Under the pieces are notes generated by a model. That model made no database searches. It was not told the DNA's origin and saw nothing but the letters and a program-made list of their open reading frames with translations. The position numbers and the translations under genes are program-made. DNA of 64,000 nucleotides from Rhodococcus sp. ARC_M6 (GTDB lineage Bacteria; Actinomycetota; Actinomycetes; Mycobacteriales; Mycobacteriaceae): NCBI RefSeq assembly GCF_022810305.1, contig NZ_JALGQH010000016.1, positions 62,001 to 126,000 on the forward strand, given 5' to 3'. Shown here piece by piece: positions 28,655 to 36,945 of the stretch. Position 1 is the first letter of the stretch. Each line of letters begins with the position of its first letter.

Positions 28655-28736
28655 GAGTGTGATTGTCCTTGTCTTGTCGTTGAGGCAGGTGTGGAGTTGA
28701 TGCGCCGGTCAGTTCAGGACAGGCGTGCCACAGAAG

Positions 28737-29012
28737 TCAACGACTCTCGTGTCGATGATTGGATCGATCCAAAGCTTTTCTGCGGGAGTGATACTCGTCA
28801 TCGTCGATCTCGCCGCGGGCGTAACGTTCATCCAACAGCTGCAGCGCAGTCGTCCCGCGGAGTTCGCTGCGGTCGCTGCGTCTGGGACGAAACAATGCAA
28901 GGAGTCCCACGATGATCACACCCCACAATGCGATCATCGCCAGCGCCATCAGAACCCAGCCGGCCCATCCCATTCCGTAACCGGATCCGTTGCTCCACCA
29001 CATCATGTCCAT
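28737..29012 (-). CDS. SHOCT-domain membrane protein (91 aa)
   Basis: One membrane helix (about 17-41), then an Arg-rich linker and a SHOCT domain (LLDERYARGEIDDDEYHSRR, about 61-80). The N-terminus is rich in Met and Trp (MDMMWW), which could bind copper. GAGGAGAG lies ahead of ATG 29012. It is upstream of the multicopper oxidase and divergent from the response regulator, so it may be a CopRS-type target. SHOCT domains are linked to oligomerisation; no precise role is known. Confidence 0.82.
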   Translation of the reverse strand: MDMMWWSNGSGYGMGWAGWVLMALAMIALWGVIIVGLLALFRPRRSDRSELRGTTALQLLDERYARGEIDDDEYHSRRKALDRSNHRHESR

Positions 29013-29138
29013 TCACTCTCCTCACCCCCGATACTGCTTGCCGAACCCGCTGGGATCGGTGTGCGTTCTGTGAAGATTCGCTGAAGAGGTGACCGCGCGC
29101 CGTGTATTGCACGCACAACGGCGGCCGGGGAGTCCACG

Positions 29139-29906
29139 ATGGTGGGCATGAACAGTACGTCAACACAGGCAACCGACGAGTCGGCAGGTTTTCGGGCATT
29201 GGTCGTAGACGACGAACGCCCCCTGGTCTCGATCATCTCGAGCTATCTGGAACGAGAGTCATTCGAGGTCAGTGTGGCGTACAACGGTCTCGATGCTCTC
29301 GCACTTGCCCGTGAGGTCGATCCCGATGTGGTGGTCCTCGATCTCGGGCTGCCCGGTATCGACGGTATCGAGGTGTGCCGGGAACTGCGTACCTTCTCGG
29401 ATGCATACGTGGTGATGCTGACTGCCCGCAGCGAGGAAGTGGACACCATCGTCGGACTCTCGGTCGGTGCCGACGACTACATGACCAAGCCGTTCAGCCC
29501 CCGCGAGTTGGTGGCGAGGATTCGCGCGATGATGCGCAGACCCCGCAGCACCGCCGCACACCGTGCAACGGAAAGTCCGCTCACCCGAGGCGACGAGATT
29601 CCCCCGATGACGTTCGGAGCCCTCGAGATCGATGTGGCAGGGCGAGAGGTAGCTGTCGACGACAAACCGATCCTCCTCACTCGGACGGAGTTCGACGTGT
29701 TGGCGGCGTTGGCAGCACGGCCGGGTATGGCCTTCAGCCGGCGTCAACTCATCGACACGGTATGGGGCCCTACCTGGACTGGCAACGAACACCTCGTCGA
29801 TGTCCATATCGGTCACCTGCGCCGCAAACTCGGCGATGATCCCGCCGCTCCCCGGTACGTCAACACTGTGCGCGGCATCGGGTACCGGATGGGTTCCGGA
29901 AAATGA
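29139..29906 (+). CDS. OmpR/PhoB-family response regulator
   Basis: 255 residues: receiver domain with phospho-acceptor Asp in VVLDLGLPG (about 68), the DD pair in VVDDER and Lys in TKPFSP, then a winged-helix DNA-binding domain (about 160-250). ATG 29139 has GGGGAG 6 bp upstream; ATG 29148 is an alternative. It is coupled by a 4-bp overlap to the kinase gene. Position beside copper oxidase genes suggests a CopR/CusR-like copper response. Confidence 0.92.
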   Translation: MVGMNSTSTQATDESAGFRALVVDDERPLVSIISSYLERESFEVSVAYNGLDALALAREVDPDVVVLDLGLPGIDGIEVCRELRTFSDAYVVMLTARSEEVDTIVGLSVGADDYMTKPFSPRELVARIRAMMRRPRSTAAHRATESPLTRGDEIPPMTFGALEIDVAGREVAVDDKPILLTRTEFDVLAALAARPGMAFSRRQLIDTVWGPTWTGNEHLVDVHIGHLRRKLGDDPAAPRYVNTVRGIGYRMGSGK

Positions 29907-31051
29907 TTACCCGAAAGGACCTTTCACCCCAACAAGCCCCGCCAACCCGCCGGGGGCTCGGCATCGGCGTGCGACTACTCACGGCCCAGACACTGGTCCT
30001 GGTGGCCGGAGCGGTGACCTCCTGGGCCGTTGCCGTCACCGTCGGTCCGGCATTGTTCCGCGAACACCTGCGCCGAGCAGGCGTACCTCCGATGTCCGAG
30101 GAACAAATACACGCCGAGCAGGCCTATCGCTCGGCAACCGCGATCTCGTTGTCCGTGGCGATCGGCGCCGCCGCATTGTGCGCGCTGGCTGTGACCTGGT
30201 ACCTCAGCCGTCGCCTGCAACGATCGGTGACCGCGGTATCGACCGCCGCCACAGAAGTCTCGTCGGGGTACTACGCAGCCAGAGTCCCACCGGCTCACCT
30301 CGGTGACGACTTCGACGCACTAGCGACGGCATTCAACGACATGGCAGCCCGTCTCGAGTCTGCGGAATCGATGCGCCGCCGGTTGCTGGCAGATCTCGCG
30401 CACGAAATTCGTACGCCGGTAGCGGTTCTCGAAGCATTCATGGAAGCACTCGAGGACGGAGTGGAATCTCTCGATGATCACACCATCGCGATGCTCCGAG
30501 ATCAGACCCGACGTTTGGCACGGTTTTCCGACGATGTCTCGGCGCTTTCCGACGCCGAGACACATCGAGCCGCGATCAAGCCGACTTGGACGAGACCTGA
30601 GGTGCTGGTGAGGTCGGCAATAGCCGCCCACGAGGACCGGTACGACGCGAAAGCAGTGAAACTGAGCGCGGATATCCCGGAAAACCTGCCCTCGGTGTGG
30701 GCCGACCCGGAGCGTATGGGACAGGTGCTGAGCAATCTACTCGACAACGCACTACGTCACAGTCCACCACACAGCACAGTGCACGTGCGAGCACATGAGA
30801 AGGGCGACCGGCTCGTCCTCATGCTCTCCGATACCGGCGATGGAGTCGCCGCCGAGCACCTCCCCTATCTGTTCGAACGCTTCTATCGCGTCGACGCCGC
30901 ACGCGATCGTGCACACGGCGGGTCGGGAATCGGACTATCCATCGCGAAAGCGCTCGTCGAAGCCCACGGGGGACAGATCACCGCCAGCAGTGATGGACTC
31001 GGGCACGGCACCACATTCGTCATCACGTTGCCAGTTCATCGGCCGAAATAG
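29903..31051 (+). CDS. Sensor histidine kinase
   Basis: 382 residues: two membrane helices (about 25-48 and 80-100) bracketing a short extracytoplasmic loop, HAMP, HisKA with LADLAHEIRTPVAV (phospho-His about 166), and HATPase_c with N, G1 and G2 boxes (LLDNALRHS, DTGDGVA, GGSGIGLSIAK). The sensor loop is only about 35 residues and lacks an obvious metal-binding cluster. Partner of the preceding response regulator, overlapping ATGA. Confidence 0.92.
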   Translation: MITRKDLSPQQAPPTRRGLGIGVRLLTAQTLVLVAGAVTSWAVAVTVGPALFREHLRRAGVPPMSEEQIHAEQAYRSATAISLSVAIGAAALCALAVTWYLSRRLQRSVTAVSTAATEVSSGYYAARVPPAHLGDDFDALATAFNDMAARLESAESMRRRLLADLAHEIRTPVAVLEAFMEALEDGVESLDDHTIAMLRDQTRRLARFSDDVSALSDAETHRAAIKPTWTRPEVLVRSAIAAHEDRYDAKAVKLSADIPENLPSVWADPERMGQVLSNLLDNALRHSPPHSTVHVRAHEKGDRLVLMLSDTGDGVAAEHLPYLFERFYRVDAARDRAHGGSGIGLSIAKALVEAHGGQITASSDGLGHGTTFVITLPVHRPK

Positions 31052-31179
31052 CGACACGTTATTGGCCGGATCGACGTTGCCGCTACATTGCAAACCTTGA
31101 AATCGCGTGTCTGCCGGCTTGGCCTAGAGCGCCTGCGTAGTGCCGAAATTCCGACCGAAGCATTGGCCCCGCCCTTGAC

Positions 31180-31198
31180 ATACTATCTAGGTTAGTAG
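31180..31198 (+). promoter_or_regulatory. BlaI-type dyad H1, overlapping a TTGACA box
   Basis: ATACTAT-CTAGG-TTAGTAG. The first base is the last base of TTGACA (31175-31180), a consensus -35 element, so a bound repressor would block the promoter. Confidence 0.75.
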
Positions 31199-31203
31199 TT
31201 CAG

Positions 31204-31222
31204 CTACTATCGACCTTAGTAG
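31204..31222 (+). promoter_or_regulatory. BlaI-type dyad H2
   Basis: CTACTAT-CGACC-TTAGTAG, centred 24 bp after H1, the only tandem pair in the window and 40 bp before the Lgt-like gene. Confidence 0.8.
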
Positions 31223-31262
31223 TTCGGTGGGCATCCGCGCCAGCCGAGAGAATGGGGCGACG

Positions 31263-32618
31263 GTGAGCAAAAAATCAACCAAAACCCGCGCGAAACAGCG
31301 GTCTACGACACAGAATCGAGCACGGCGTGCCACGTCGCCGAATCTGCATGTCACCTCAATGCCATCGTTGGGTGCCAGCACGACGCCCAACGATGCGCGT
31401 AGTCAGGGCCGTAGCGCAGCGGAAGAACTGGCCGCAGCGGCCGCGGCGGCGTACTTGAGTAAAGCGGTGCCGGCGCCAGCCATTGCCGAAGAGTCTGGGC
31501 CTACCAAGCGGCCGGTCGCCGAACCCACTGCTCCGCCGTCGAGCGAAGCGGGATCGACGACTGCAACGGAGTCCGCTGCACCTGGCGGAGGATGCGCGGA
31601 AGCTTTCACGCAGATAGAACCACAGGGGCTCGCAGCCACATACTGGGGAGAAGCGCCCGACTCGACTTCTGACCTGTCGATCCTCTTCCGTGGAACCCGC
31701 AACAGTCCGGGCAGTGAACCAGAACGATTCGAAAGGATCACTCACGTCAAAGGTGTTCCGGTTGGCAGCCGATTTTCGGTGACCGCGAAAATCCGCGGAA
31801 TCGCCACCGGCAGTTGGGCTGTCAGCGCAGAGCGCATTGAAACTCCGGACGATACCGCCGGGCAGTTCGACGTCGACGATCCCCAGACCGCGACGGTCTG
31901 GACTACCGCCGCACCATTGGTACACGGACCGGGCGTGCGACTGTGGACATGGCCGCTGTTGGTGGGCTTGGGCGCAGTGTTCGCCATCGTGATGCAGTCA
32001 CTGCTACTGACACGTGCGAACGAGAATGCCACCGTGGCCGTTCTCGTCTCAATCCTCGGTTGCCTTCTCGGCTACGTGGGCGCAAAGCTCTGGTACCTGG
32101 CACTTCATCGCCAGAGCCTTCGAAGATTTGTCAGTGCGGGCGCATGCATTCAAGGTTTCCTGGTGGTCTCGCTCGCGGTCTTGGTGATCGGCGGAGCAGC
32201 ATCGGGATTCGGCATCGGTTTGTTGCTGGATATGACGACGCCGGGACTGTTTCTGGGGATTGCGATAGGGCGGCCGGGGTGTTTTCTGACCGGCTGTTGT
32301 TCGGGGCGACCCACTGTGTCGAGATGGGGAATGTGGGCATCGGACCGAACGCTCGCCGTCCGGCGAATCCCTGTTCAGCTGATCGAGGCATTCGCAGGTT
32401 TGATCATCGGTCTGGCTACATTGAGTCTCGTCCTCTCCGGCGTCGAAATGCCGTACAACGGAGCAATATTCGTCGTCGCCGTAGCCACCTATACGTGGGT
32501 TCGTCAATTGTTGTTTCCGTACCGCGCAGATCCCCACACTCGGCGCGGGCGACTTCTGACGAGTGCGGCATGCGGCACCATCGTCGTCGCGACGATTCTG
32601 ATGAGCGCGTTCATCTGA
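31263..32618 (+). CDS. Lgt-like (prolipoprotein diacylglyceryl transferase family) protein with an extra N-terminal domain
   Basis: 451 residues from GTG 31263 (AATGGGG upstream; an earlier frame start at 31227 is less likely). Residues about 225-445 are a multi-helix membrane domain with the Lgt-type motif IGRPGCFLTGCCSGRPT and a later RRIPVQLIEA resembling the RHPSQLYE motif. The first 225 residues are unlike standard Lgt: an Ala/Pro/Thr-rich start, then a folded-looking segment (about 105-215). Lgt attaches diacylglycerol to prolipoprotein Cys. The Cys pair replacing the usual N/E positions leaves activity uncertain. Tandem dyads H1/H2 lie immediately upstream. Confidence 0.75.
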   Translation: MSKKSTKTRAKQRSTTQNRARRATSPNLHVTSMPSLGASTTPNDARSQGRSAAEELAAAAAAAYLSKAVPAPAIAEESGPTKRPVAEPTAPPSSEAGSTTATESAAPGGGCAEAFTQIEPQGLAATYWGEAPDSTSDLSILFRGTRNSPGSEPERFERITHVKGVPVGSRFSVTAKIRGIATGSWAVSAERIETPDDTAGQFDVDDPQTATVWTTAAPLVHGPGVRLWTWPLLVGLGAVFAIVMQSLLLTRANENATVAVLVSILGCLLGYVGAKLWYLALHRQSLRRFVSAGACIQGFLVVSLAVLVIGGAASGFGIGLLLDMTTPGLFLGIAIGRPGCFLTGCCSGRPTVSRWGMWASDRTLAVRRIPVQLIEAFAGLIIGLATLSLVLSGVEMPYNGAIFVVAVATYTWVRQLLFPYRADPHTRRGRLLTSAACGTIVVATILMSAFI

Positions 32619-32876
32619 ACTGAGCGACTTGTCATAGGTTCCGTCGATGTCGAGACAGCGCAGATGTGGATCCGGTCCAGCTGTCCGGCTGATACCGGGC
32701 GACACGGTAGAACGAAGTCTGAGAAGTCGAGTGACGTGTGAGTTTCGTCGGGTGGTTCGGTGATCGAAGTCGGTTCAGTTCGGAAGAGGGGGAACCGACT
32801 TCAATTCCCTGTGCTGCGATCACGTCTGTAGGTACTGCGACGGACGTCTACTCGAGTGTCCCGGCCTCGTACTAAT

Positions 32877-33821
32877 TCATGTACCTGCGCACGTGGCCAT
32901 CGCCATCGCACCCAGTAGCGCAAGAAGAGGTGCAGCAGGTAGGACGATTGCGGTTCCGCAGGCCGCCAGAGTGCGCAGGTAGCGAACGGGCGCCGCGTGG
33001 TGAGTGCGAGGGGAGGACAGACGGTCAAGGCGAAGTGCCAAACAGTCCTGCGCTATTCCGAGAGCCGAGACGGGTACATCATGGGGCGTCATACTGCAGA
33101 GCGCGCGGTGCACGGATTCGCGTCCATGCTGACGAACGGCTCGGGAGTCGGCTTCGATTTCCACCAACGCGCGAACCAGTTGGGGCGAGGACCGCATGAT
33201 CGGAAGCCACGGAAACGCATAGGCGAGGGCTTCAGCTGCGCTGACAAGCTGATGATGGCGACCGCTGATATGTGCTCGCTCGTGTGAGAGCACTGCGGCA
33301 AGAGCCTCGGGGTCGAGCTGTTCCCTCAGTCCATCACTGGCCACTATGAGTGCAGGGCGCCCTGCGACGCTGTAGGCGAAGGGCGTCGGGACTGGGAGCC
33401 ACAGCAGCGATGACGATGTCGCTCCCCCGAGAATGCGCAGTAACCCGAGGTGCTGTTGGTGTAGGTCATGGCGGGTGCGTGAGAACCTGAACAGGTGCAC
33501 TGTGCCTCGCACAGCCCCGATCGCCAGTGCAGCCCCACCTAGTACACCAACTGCCGTCTCCACCCGCGCCGGAGCGTCATCGTGAAGGGCAAGCCAACAG
33601 CTGTGGGCGAACTCGATCAGTGAAGAGACACCCCCATGACTGGGCATCAGACTCAACACCACAGGGACACCGATGCTCACCATGGTTCCGAGTGCCAGTG
33701 CGCTCCACGTCACGAGGGCAACATGCGGGTCGACGCCACGTCGCATCATCGATCCCAGTAACAGCGGCGCGAGTGCGGCAACGAGGAGTCCGCCGACCGC
33801 CCATGTGAGGACGGCTGTCAT
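32877..33821 (-). CDS. M56-family membrane metalloprotease (BlaR-like)
   Basis: 314 residues with about four membrane helices and the zinc motif SHERAHISGRHH (about 177-188), the HExxH of M56 peptidases. It lacks the penicillin-binding sensor domain of staphylococcal BlaR1, as usual in actinobacteria. Its start overlaps the blaI stop by 4 bp, so repressor and protease are made together. In BlaI/BlaR systems the protease triggers repressor loss. Here the signal is unknown; copper or envelope damage is suggested by the gene neighbourhood. Confidence 0.87.
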   Translation of the reverse strand: MTAVLTWAVGGLLVAALAPLLLGSMMRRGVDPHVALVTWSALALGTMVSIGVPVVLSLMPSHGGVSSLIEFAHSCWLALHDDAPARVETAVGVLGGAALAIGAVRGTVHLFRFSRTRHDLHQQHLGLLRILGGATSSSLLWLPVPTPFAYSVAGRPALIVASDGLREQLDPEALAAVLSHERAHISGRHHQLVSAAEALAYAFPWLPIMRSSPQLVRALVEIEADSRAVRQHGRESVHRALCSMTPHDVPVSALGIAQDCLALRLDRLSSPRTHHAAPVRYLRTLAACGTAIVLPAAPLLALLGAMAMATCAGT

Positions 33822-34177
33822 TTCTTTCCTCGTTCACGCAACCCACGCGCGAGGATCTTGGATTCGACGTCCGATGTGCCCCGGACAAAATGCAGAAGGA
33901 CCCCGGTGGGGTCGCCGGTGGATTCGAGAAGTGCGCGCAGCCCATCGGCTGCCGCTTCCTCGCGACTTCGCGTGGCTTCGTACCAGTACGCCCGGCCGTT
34001 CCGTTTGCGATGCACCCATCCCTTGCGATGAAGGTTGTCCATGACGGTCATAACCGTCGTGTACGCAGGTTCACGGTCGTCGTCGAGACCGTCGATGACG
34101 TCGCGGACACGGACTGGTTCGGTGGAGCGCCACAGCACATCCATGACCAGGGCCTCGAGCTCTCCCAGACCTTGCAT
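33818..34177 (-). CDS. blaI: BlaI/MecI/CopY-family transcriptional repressor
   Basis: 119 residues, a compact winged helix-turn-helix (about 5-75, with YTTVMTVMDNLHRKGWVHRK and the AYWYEATRSREE wing/linker) and a C-terminal dimer helix. The length and motifs match actinobacterial BlaI-type repressors. It lacks the CopY metal-binding CxCx4CxC tail, so it is not a direct copper sensor. It is the best candidate to bind the twelve CTACTAT-N5-ATAGTAG dyads. No full dyad lies upstream of the gene itself; only a half-site CTACTAG is seen at 34239-34245. Confidence 0.9.
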   Translation of the reverse strand: MQGLGELEALVMDVLWRSTEPVRVRDVIDGLDDDREPAYTTVMTVMDNLHRKGWVHRKRNGRAYWYEATRSREEAAADGLRALLESTGDPTGVLLHFVRGTSDVESKILARGLRERGKK

Positions 34178-34534
34178 TTTCTTCCTCCTACATCAACCGC
34201 ATTCGTCACCGCACGTACCGTCGATGTGCCAAAACCTGCTACTAGGGTCGGATCACAGGACCCACACAACATTGTGGTCTGCGATTCAACGTGCATCGTG
34301 ATCGTGGTGTTCGGGACCGATGGATGCGGTATGGCGTCGACCCTGGACACCGGAAGTGCCGAGACGGCGAACCCATAGCCCTCTTGAAATAGTATCTGTT
34401 CTTTCTCCAGACACTTCGCAGACACAACAACGACGCTACGAGTGGGAGGGAAGCCTTGATGGTCTGCCGGAGAGGACTCGTTTCCTCGTCGATTCCACGT
34501 CGTTTTCGCAGCGACACTGCAGACGGCAACTCTT
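34178..34534. other. Intergenic region upstream of blaI
   Basis: No supported gene. Contains the isolated half-site CTACTAG at 34239-34245 and an ATAGTAT at 34390 or so, neither part of a full dyad. Confidence 0.5.
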
Positions 34535-35764
34535 TCAGAGCGCGCTGCCCTCCGACCATCGATCCCACGAGAGGCTCCAATCGCCGTTCTGCCACAGTTC
34601 GAGCGGGGCCCCGCCGGTATTGCGAATCTCCACGACATCTCCAGGAAGCGAAAAGTCGTAGAACCACTGCGCGTTGGCGCGACTCAAATTCAAGCACCCG
34701 TGCGAAACATTGGTATTGCCTTGTGCCCAGACGGTGTCTTCGAGTTCGTGAAGGTAAATCCCGTCCGTGCTGATTCGTGTGGCGTAGTTGATCTTTTCCT
34801 TGTATCCCAGACGCGAATTGACGGGAAGTCCGTAGGTCGACGAATCCATGATGACGGGATTGGCCTGATCGAGGACAGTGTAAATACCCGGTTGGGTCCA
34901 GAAGGAAATTGTTTGTCCGTTGACGATCTCGCTTCCACCCATCCCCATGGACGTCGGCATCGTACGAACTGTTTTGCCGTTGTTCGTGACCGTCACTTGC
35001 TTGGTCGTATCGTCGGCAACGGTGATGTGGGAATCGCCGATGGTGAATGCGGTCGTCGCATCTTCTTGTCCGAACAGGCCCCCTCCGAGCGGGACGCCGA
35101 ACACCTTGGCTTGGACCGTGACTTCTGTTCCGGGGGAATAGTACTCACGAGGACGCCAGTGCACGTTCTGGTCATCTACCCAGTACCAGGAGCCTTCGGT
35201 CGGCACCGACGTCTGGACGGTCAATGTCTTCTCTGCTGCTGCACGATCGACGATCGGCTCGTCGAAATGCGCGACAATGACGATCCCTACCCCGAAGGTG
35301 CCGCCGTCGGTGAGGAGGTTGCCTCCAGTGGTCAGAAAGTATGGTTTCGTCAGGTTCCGCGGCTTTACGGTGGAGAAGGTACTGGACTGATCGATGCGCG
35401 AACCGTCGCTCTGGGTGGCTGTCGCTGTCATGGTGTAGGTCTTCCCGTAGTCCAAGGAAGCGCCGGGTTTCCACGCCTGCCGGTCGGGAGTGAAGATGCC
35501 CTCGATCACTGTCCCGCCCGCTTCGGTGAACGTTACCGAGTCGAGCTTTCCTCCAACGGATTCCACTGAGACCGGGTCGAGTGGGTTGACCGTATCCACG
35601 CCCGATGAGGGGGTCATGACGAGCGCGGAGACGGCGGGAATCGAACTCGGTGAGGGAGCAACCGCGTCAGTCGGTGTCGACTGTGTTTCGGTTCGGGCGC
35701 ATCCCGTCAGCGTCGTGACTATGAGGACAAGGACGAGTAGCGCTGTACGTCTTGTTGAGCGCAT
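34535..35764 (-). CDS. L,D-transpeptidase lipoprotein
   Basis: 409 residues: lipoprotein signal with lipobox TLTGC (about 21), two Ig-like domains (about 45-245), and a YkuD catalytic domain (about 250-385) with the active site VSHGCLNLS (Cys about 356) and an upstream His in IYLHELEDT. This is the LdtMt2-type architecture that makes 3-3 cross-links in actinobacterial peptidoglycan. The full catalytic set is present. It is last in the leftward run from the F510-type gene. Copper is reported to inhibit L,D-transpeptidases by binding the active Cys, making an island-borne copy notable. Confidence 0.9.
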   Translation of the reverse strand: MRSTRRTALLVLVLIVTTLTGCARTETQSTPTDAVAPSPSSIPAVSALVMTPSSGVDTVNPLDPVSVESVGGKLDSVTFTEAGGTVIEGIFTPDRQAWKPGASLDYGKTYTMTATATQSDGSRIDQSSTFSTVKPRNLTKPYFLTTGGNLLTDGGTFGVGIVIVAHFDEPIVDRAAAEKTLTVQTSVPTEGSWYWVDDQNVHWRPREYYSPGTEVTVQAKVFGVPLGGGLFGQEDATTAFTIGDSHITVADDTTKQVTVTNNGKTVRTMPTSMGMGGSEIVNGQTISFWTQPGIYTVLDQANPVIMDSSTYGLPVNSRLGYKEKINYATRISTDGIYLHELEDTVWAQGNTNVSHGCLNLSRANAQWFYDFSLPGDVVEIRNTGGAPLELWQNGDWSLSWDRWSEGSAL

Positions 35765-35911
35765 GAATGGTTTCCTTCACGCCGGCAGGCGGGCAGTGAC
35801 GACTGGGACAGTGATTCGCAGTTGCGAAGCCACGCTCTGAAGGGAGATCAGAGGCGAGAAACGAGAGGCGGGGACGCGGTGGTTGTGGCCCCGACTCTCG
35901 ACGTTTTCGGA

Positions 35912-36559
35912 TCAGTTCTGCTGCAGTAGTGCTTGCATCGCGGCGATCTCAGCTTGCTGTGCGGCTACAATACTGGTAGCCAATTTCTTGGCGTCAGCAC
36001 TGTTGCCGTCGGATAGTTCAGTCTGGGCCATCGCGATTGCACCAGTGTGATGTTCGATCATCATGTTCAGCCACGCGGCGTCGAAGTCGTTGTCGCGCAG
36101 CCCTTCCAGCTCAGTCATCTGCTGCTGGGACATCATTCCTGAATCGGCTCCGCCGTGGTTCATTCCATCCATGGAGTTCCCTCCGGATGTGGGATCGGGT
36201 GAAGGTTGACCCCATTGTTCGAGGAGCGCTGTCATCTGATCCATTTCGGGTCCCTGAGCGGATTGGACCGAGGCTGCGAGTTCGAGTATTCGTGGATTGG
36301 CGGTGCGACTGTCGACCATCTTCGCCATCTCGACAGCCTGCGCGTGATGTGGATACATCATCTGTACGAACATCACATCCGCACTGTTGGAGTCGTTGGG
36401 CTGAGAGGCGGCGGAGGAGCTGGACATGCTCCCGCCATCGTTGTTCGACATCTGGCTCATGTCATGGCCGCCACCGCCGCAGCCGGCGATCAGCATCAGA
36501 CCGACGGCAGATCCTGCTGAGACTGCGATACGTGCGGAAACGGTGCGTGTAGACCACAT
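35912..36559 (-). CDS. DUF305 lipoprotein
   Basis: 215 residues from ATG 36559 (AGGAGAAGAAA ribosome site); the longer frame to 36733 is unsupported. Lipobox LIAGC (about 26), a short Gly/His/Met stretch, then two DUF305 motifs: MMYPHHAQAVEM and MMIEHHTGAIAM. It is a paralogue of the protein at 20334, but its linker has Met/Gly/His spacing without the 54-bp repeats. It lies between the CopCD and Ldt genes on the same strand, in the group downstream of dyad I. Confidence 0.87.
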   Translation of the reverse strand: MWSTRTVSARIAVSAGSAVGLMLIAGCGGGGHDMSQMSNNDGGSMSSSSAASQPNDSNSADVMFVQMMYPHHAQAVEMAKMVDSRTANPRILELAASVQSAQGPEMDQMTALLEQWGQPSPDPTSGGNSMDGMNHGGADSGMMSQQQMTELEGLRDNDFDAAWLNMMIEHHTGAIAMAQTELSDGNSADAKKLATSIVAAQQAEIAAMQALLQQN

Positions 36560-36653
36560 TTTCTTCTCCTGGAACGTCGTTGTTTGGAAGGGCTCGGTGA
36601 GGGTGTGGATGTGGACATCTGGGTAGGTATGTGACTGTCTGTGTGGCCGCTTG

Positions 36654-36932
36654 TCACACTCGTAGCACCGGCAGCTGCGTAAAGAGTGAGTTGAGTCCAC
36701 GGCGGTGCTCGGCCGGCATGGGGTGATTTCCAAGCCAGTTGCGGTTCGTCACCGACATTCGCTGATGTGCACGACCGACAGAGATGTAGGGCCGGGGCGG
36801 CCATGCACGCATGAACGTCGGGATGGTCATGGCATTCGCACTCGGCGGGCACTGTCGTGGTGGACTGTCCGACTGCTTATCGGCTTCACCTACACGATGA
36901 CGATGCCAAAGCGCTGGATCGTTCGAGTTCAT
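36654..36932 (-). CDS. Hypothetical small protein (92 aa)
   Basis: Not recognised. It starts 14 bp after the CopC-CopD stop with a strong GGAAGGA ribosome site 5 bp before ATG 36932, and codon use is moderately GC3-rich. Arg/Pro/His-rich, no membrane segment. A competing minus-strand frame (36496-36852) encodes a Cys/His-rich peptide but has no ribosome site. One of the two could be a frameshifted copy of the other. Confidence 0.45.
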   Translation of the reverse strand: MNSNDPALWHRHRVGEADKQSDSPPRQCPPSANAMTIPTFMRAWPPRPYISVGRAHQRMSVTNRNWLGNHPMPAEHRRGLNSLFTQLPVLRV

Positions 36933-36945
36933 TGGTCCTTCCCCA

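Noticed and set aside
36496-36852. Cys/His-rich minus-strand frame (CECHDHPDVHAC) as a copper metallothionein
   Set aside because: No ribosome site, GTG start and uneven codon use; the overlapping 92-aa frame has a strong ribosome site. Could be revisited if homologues exist.
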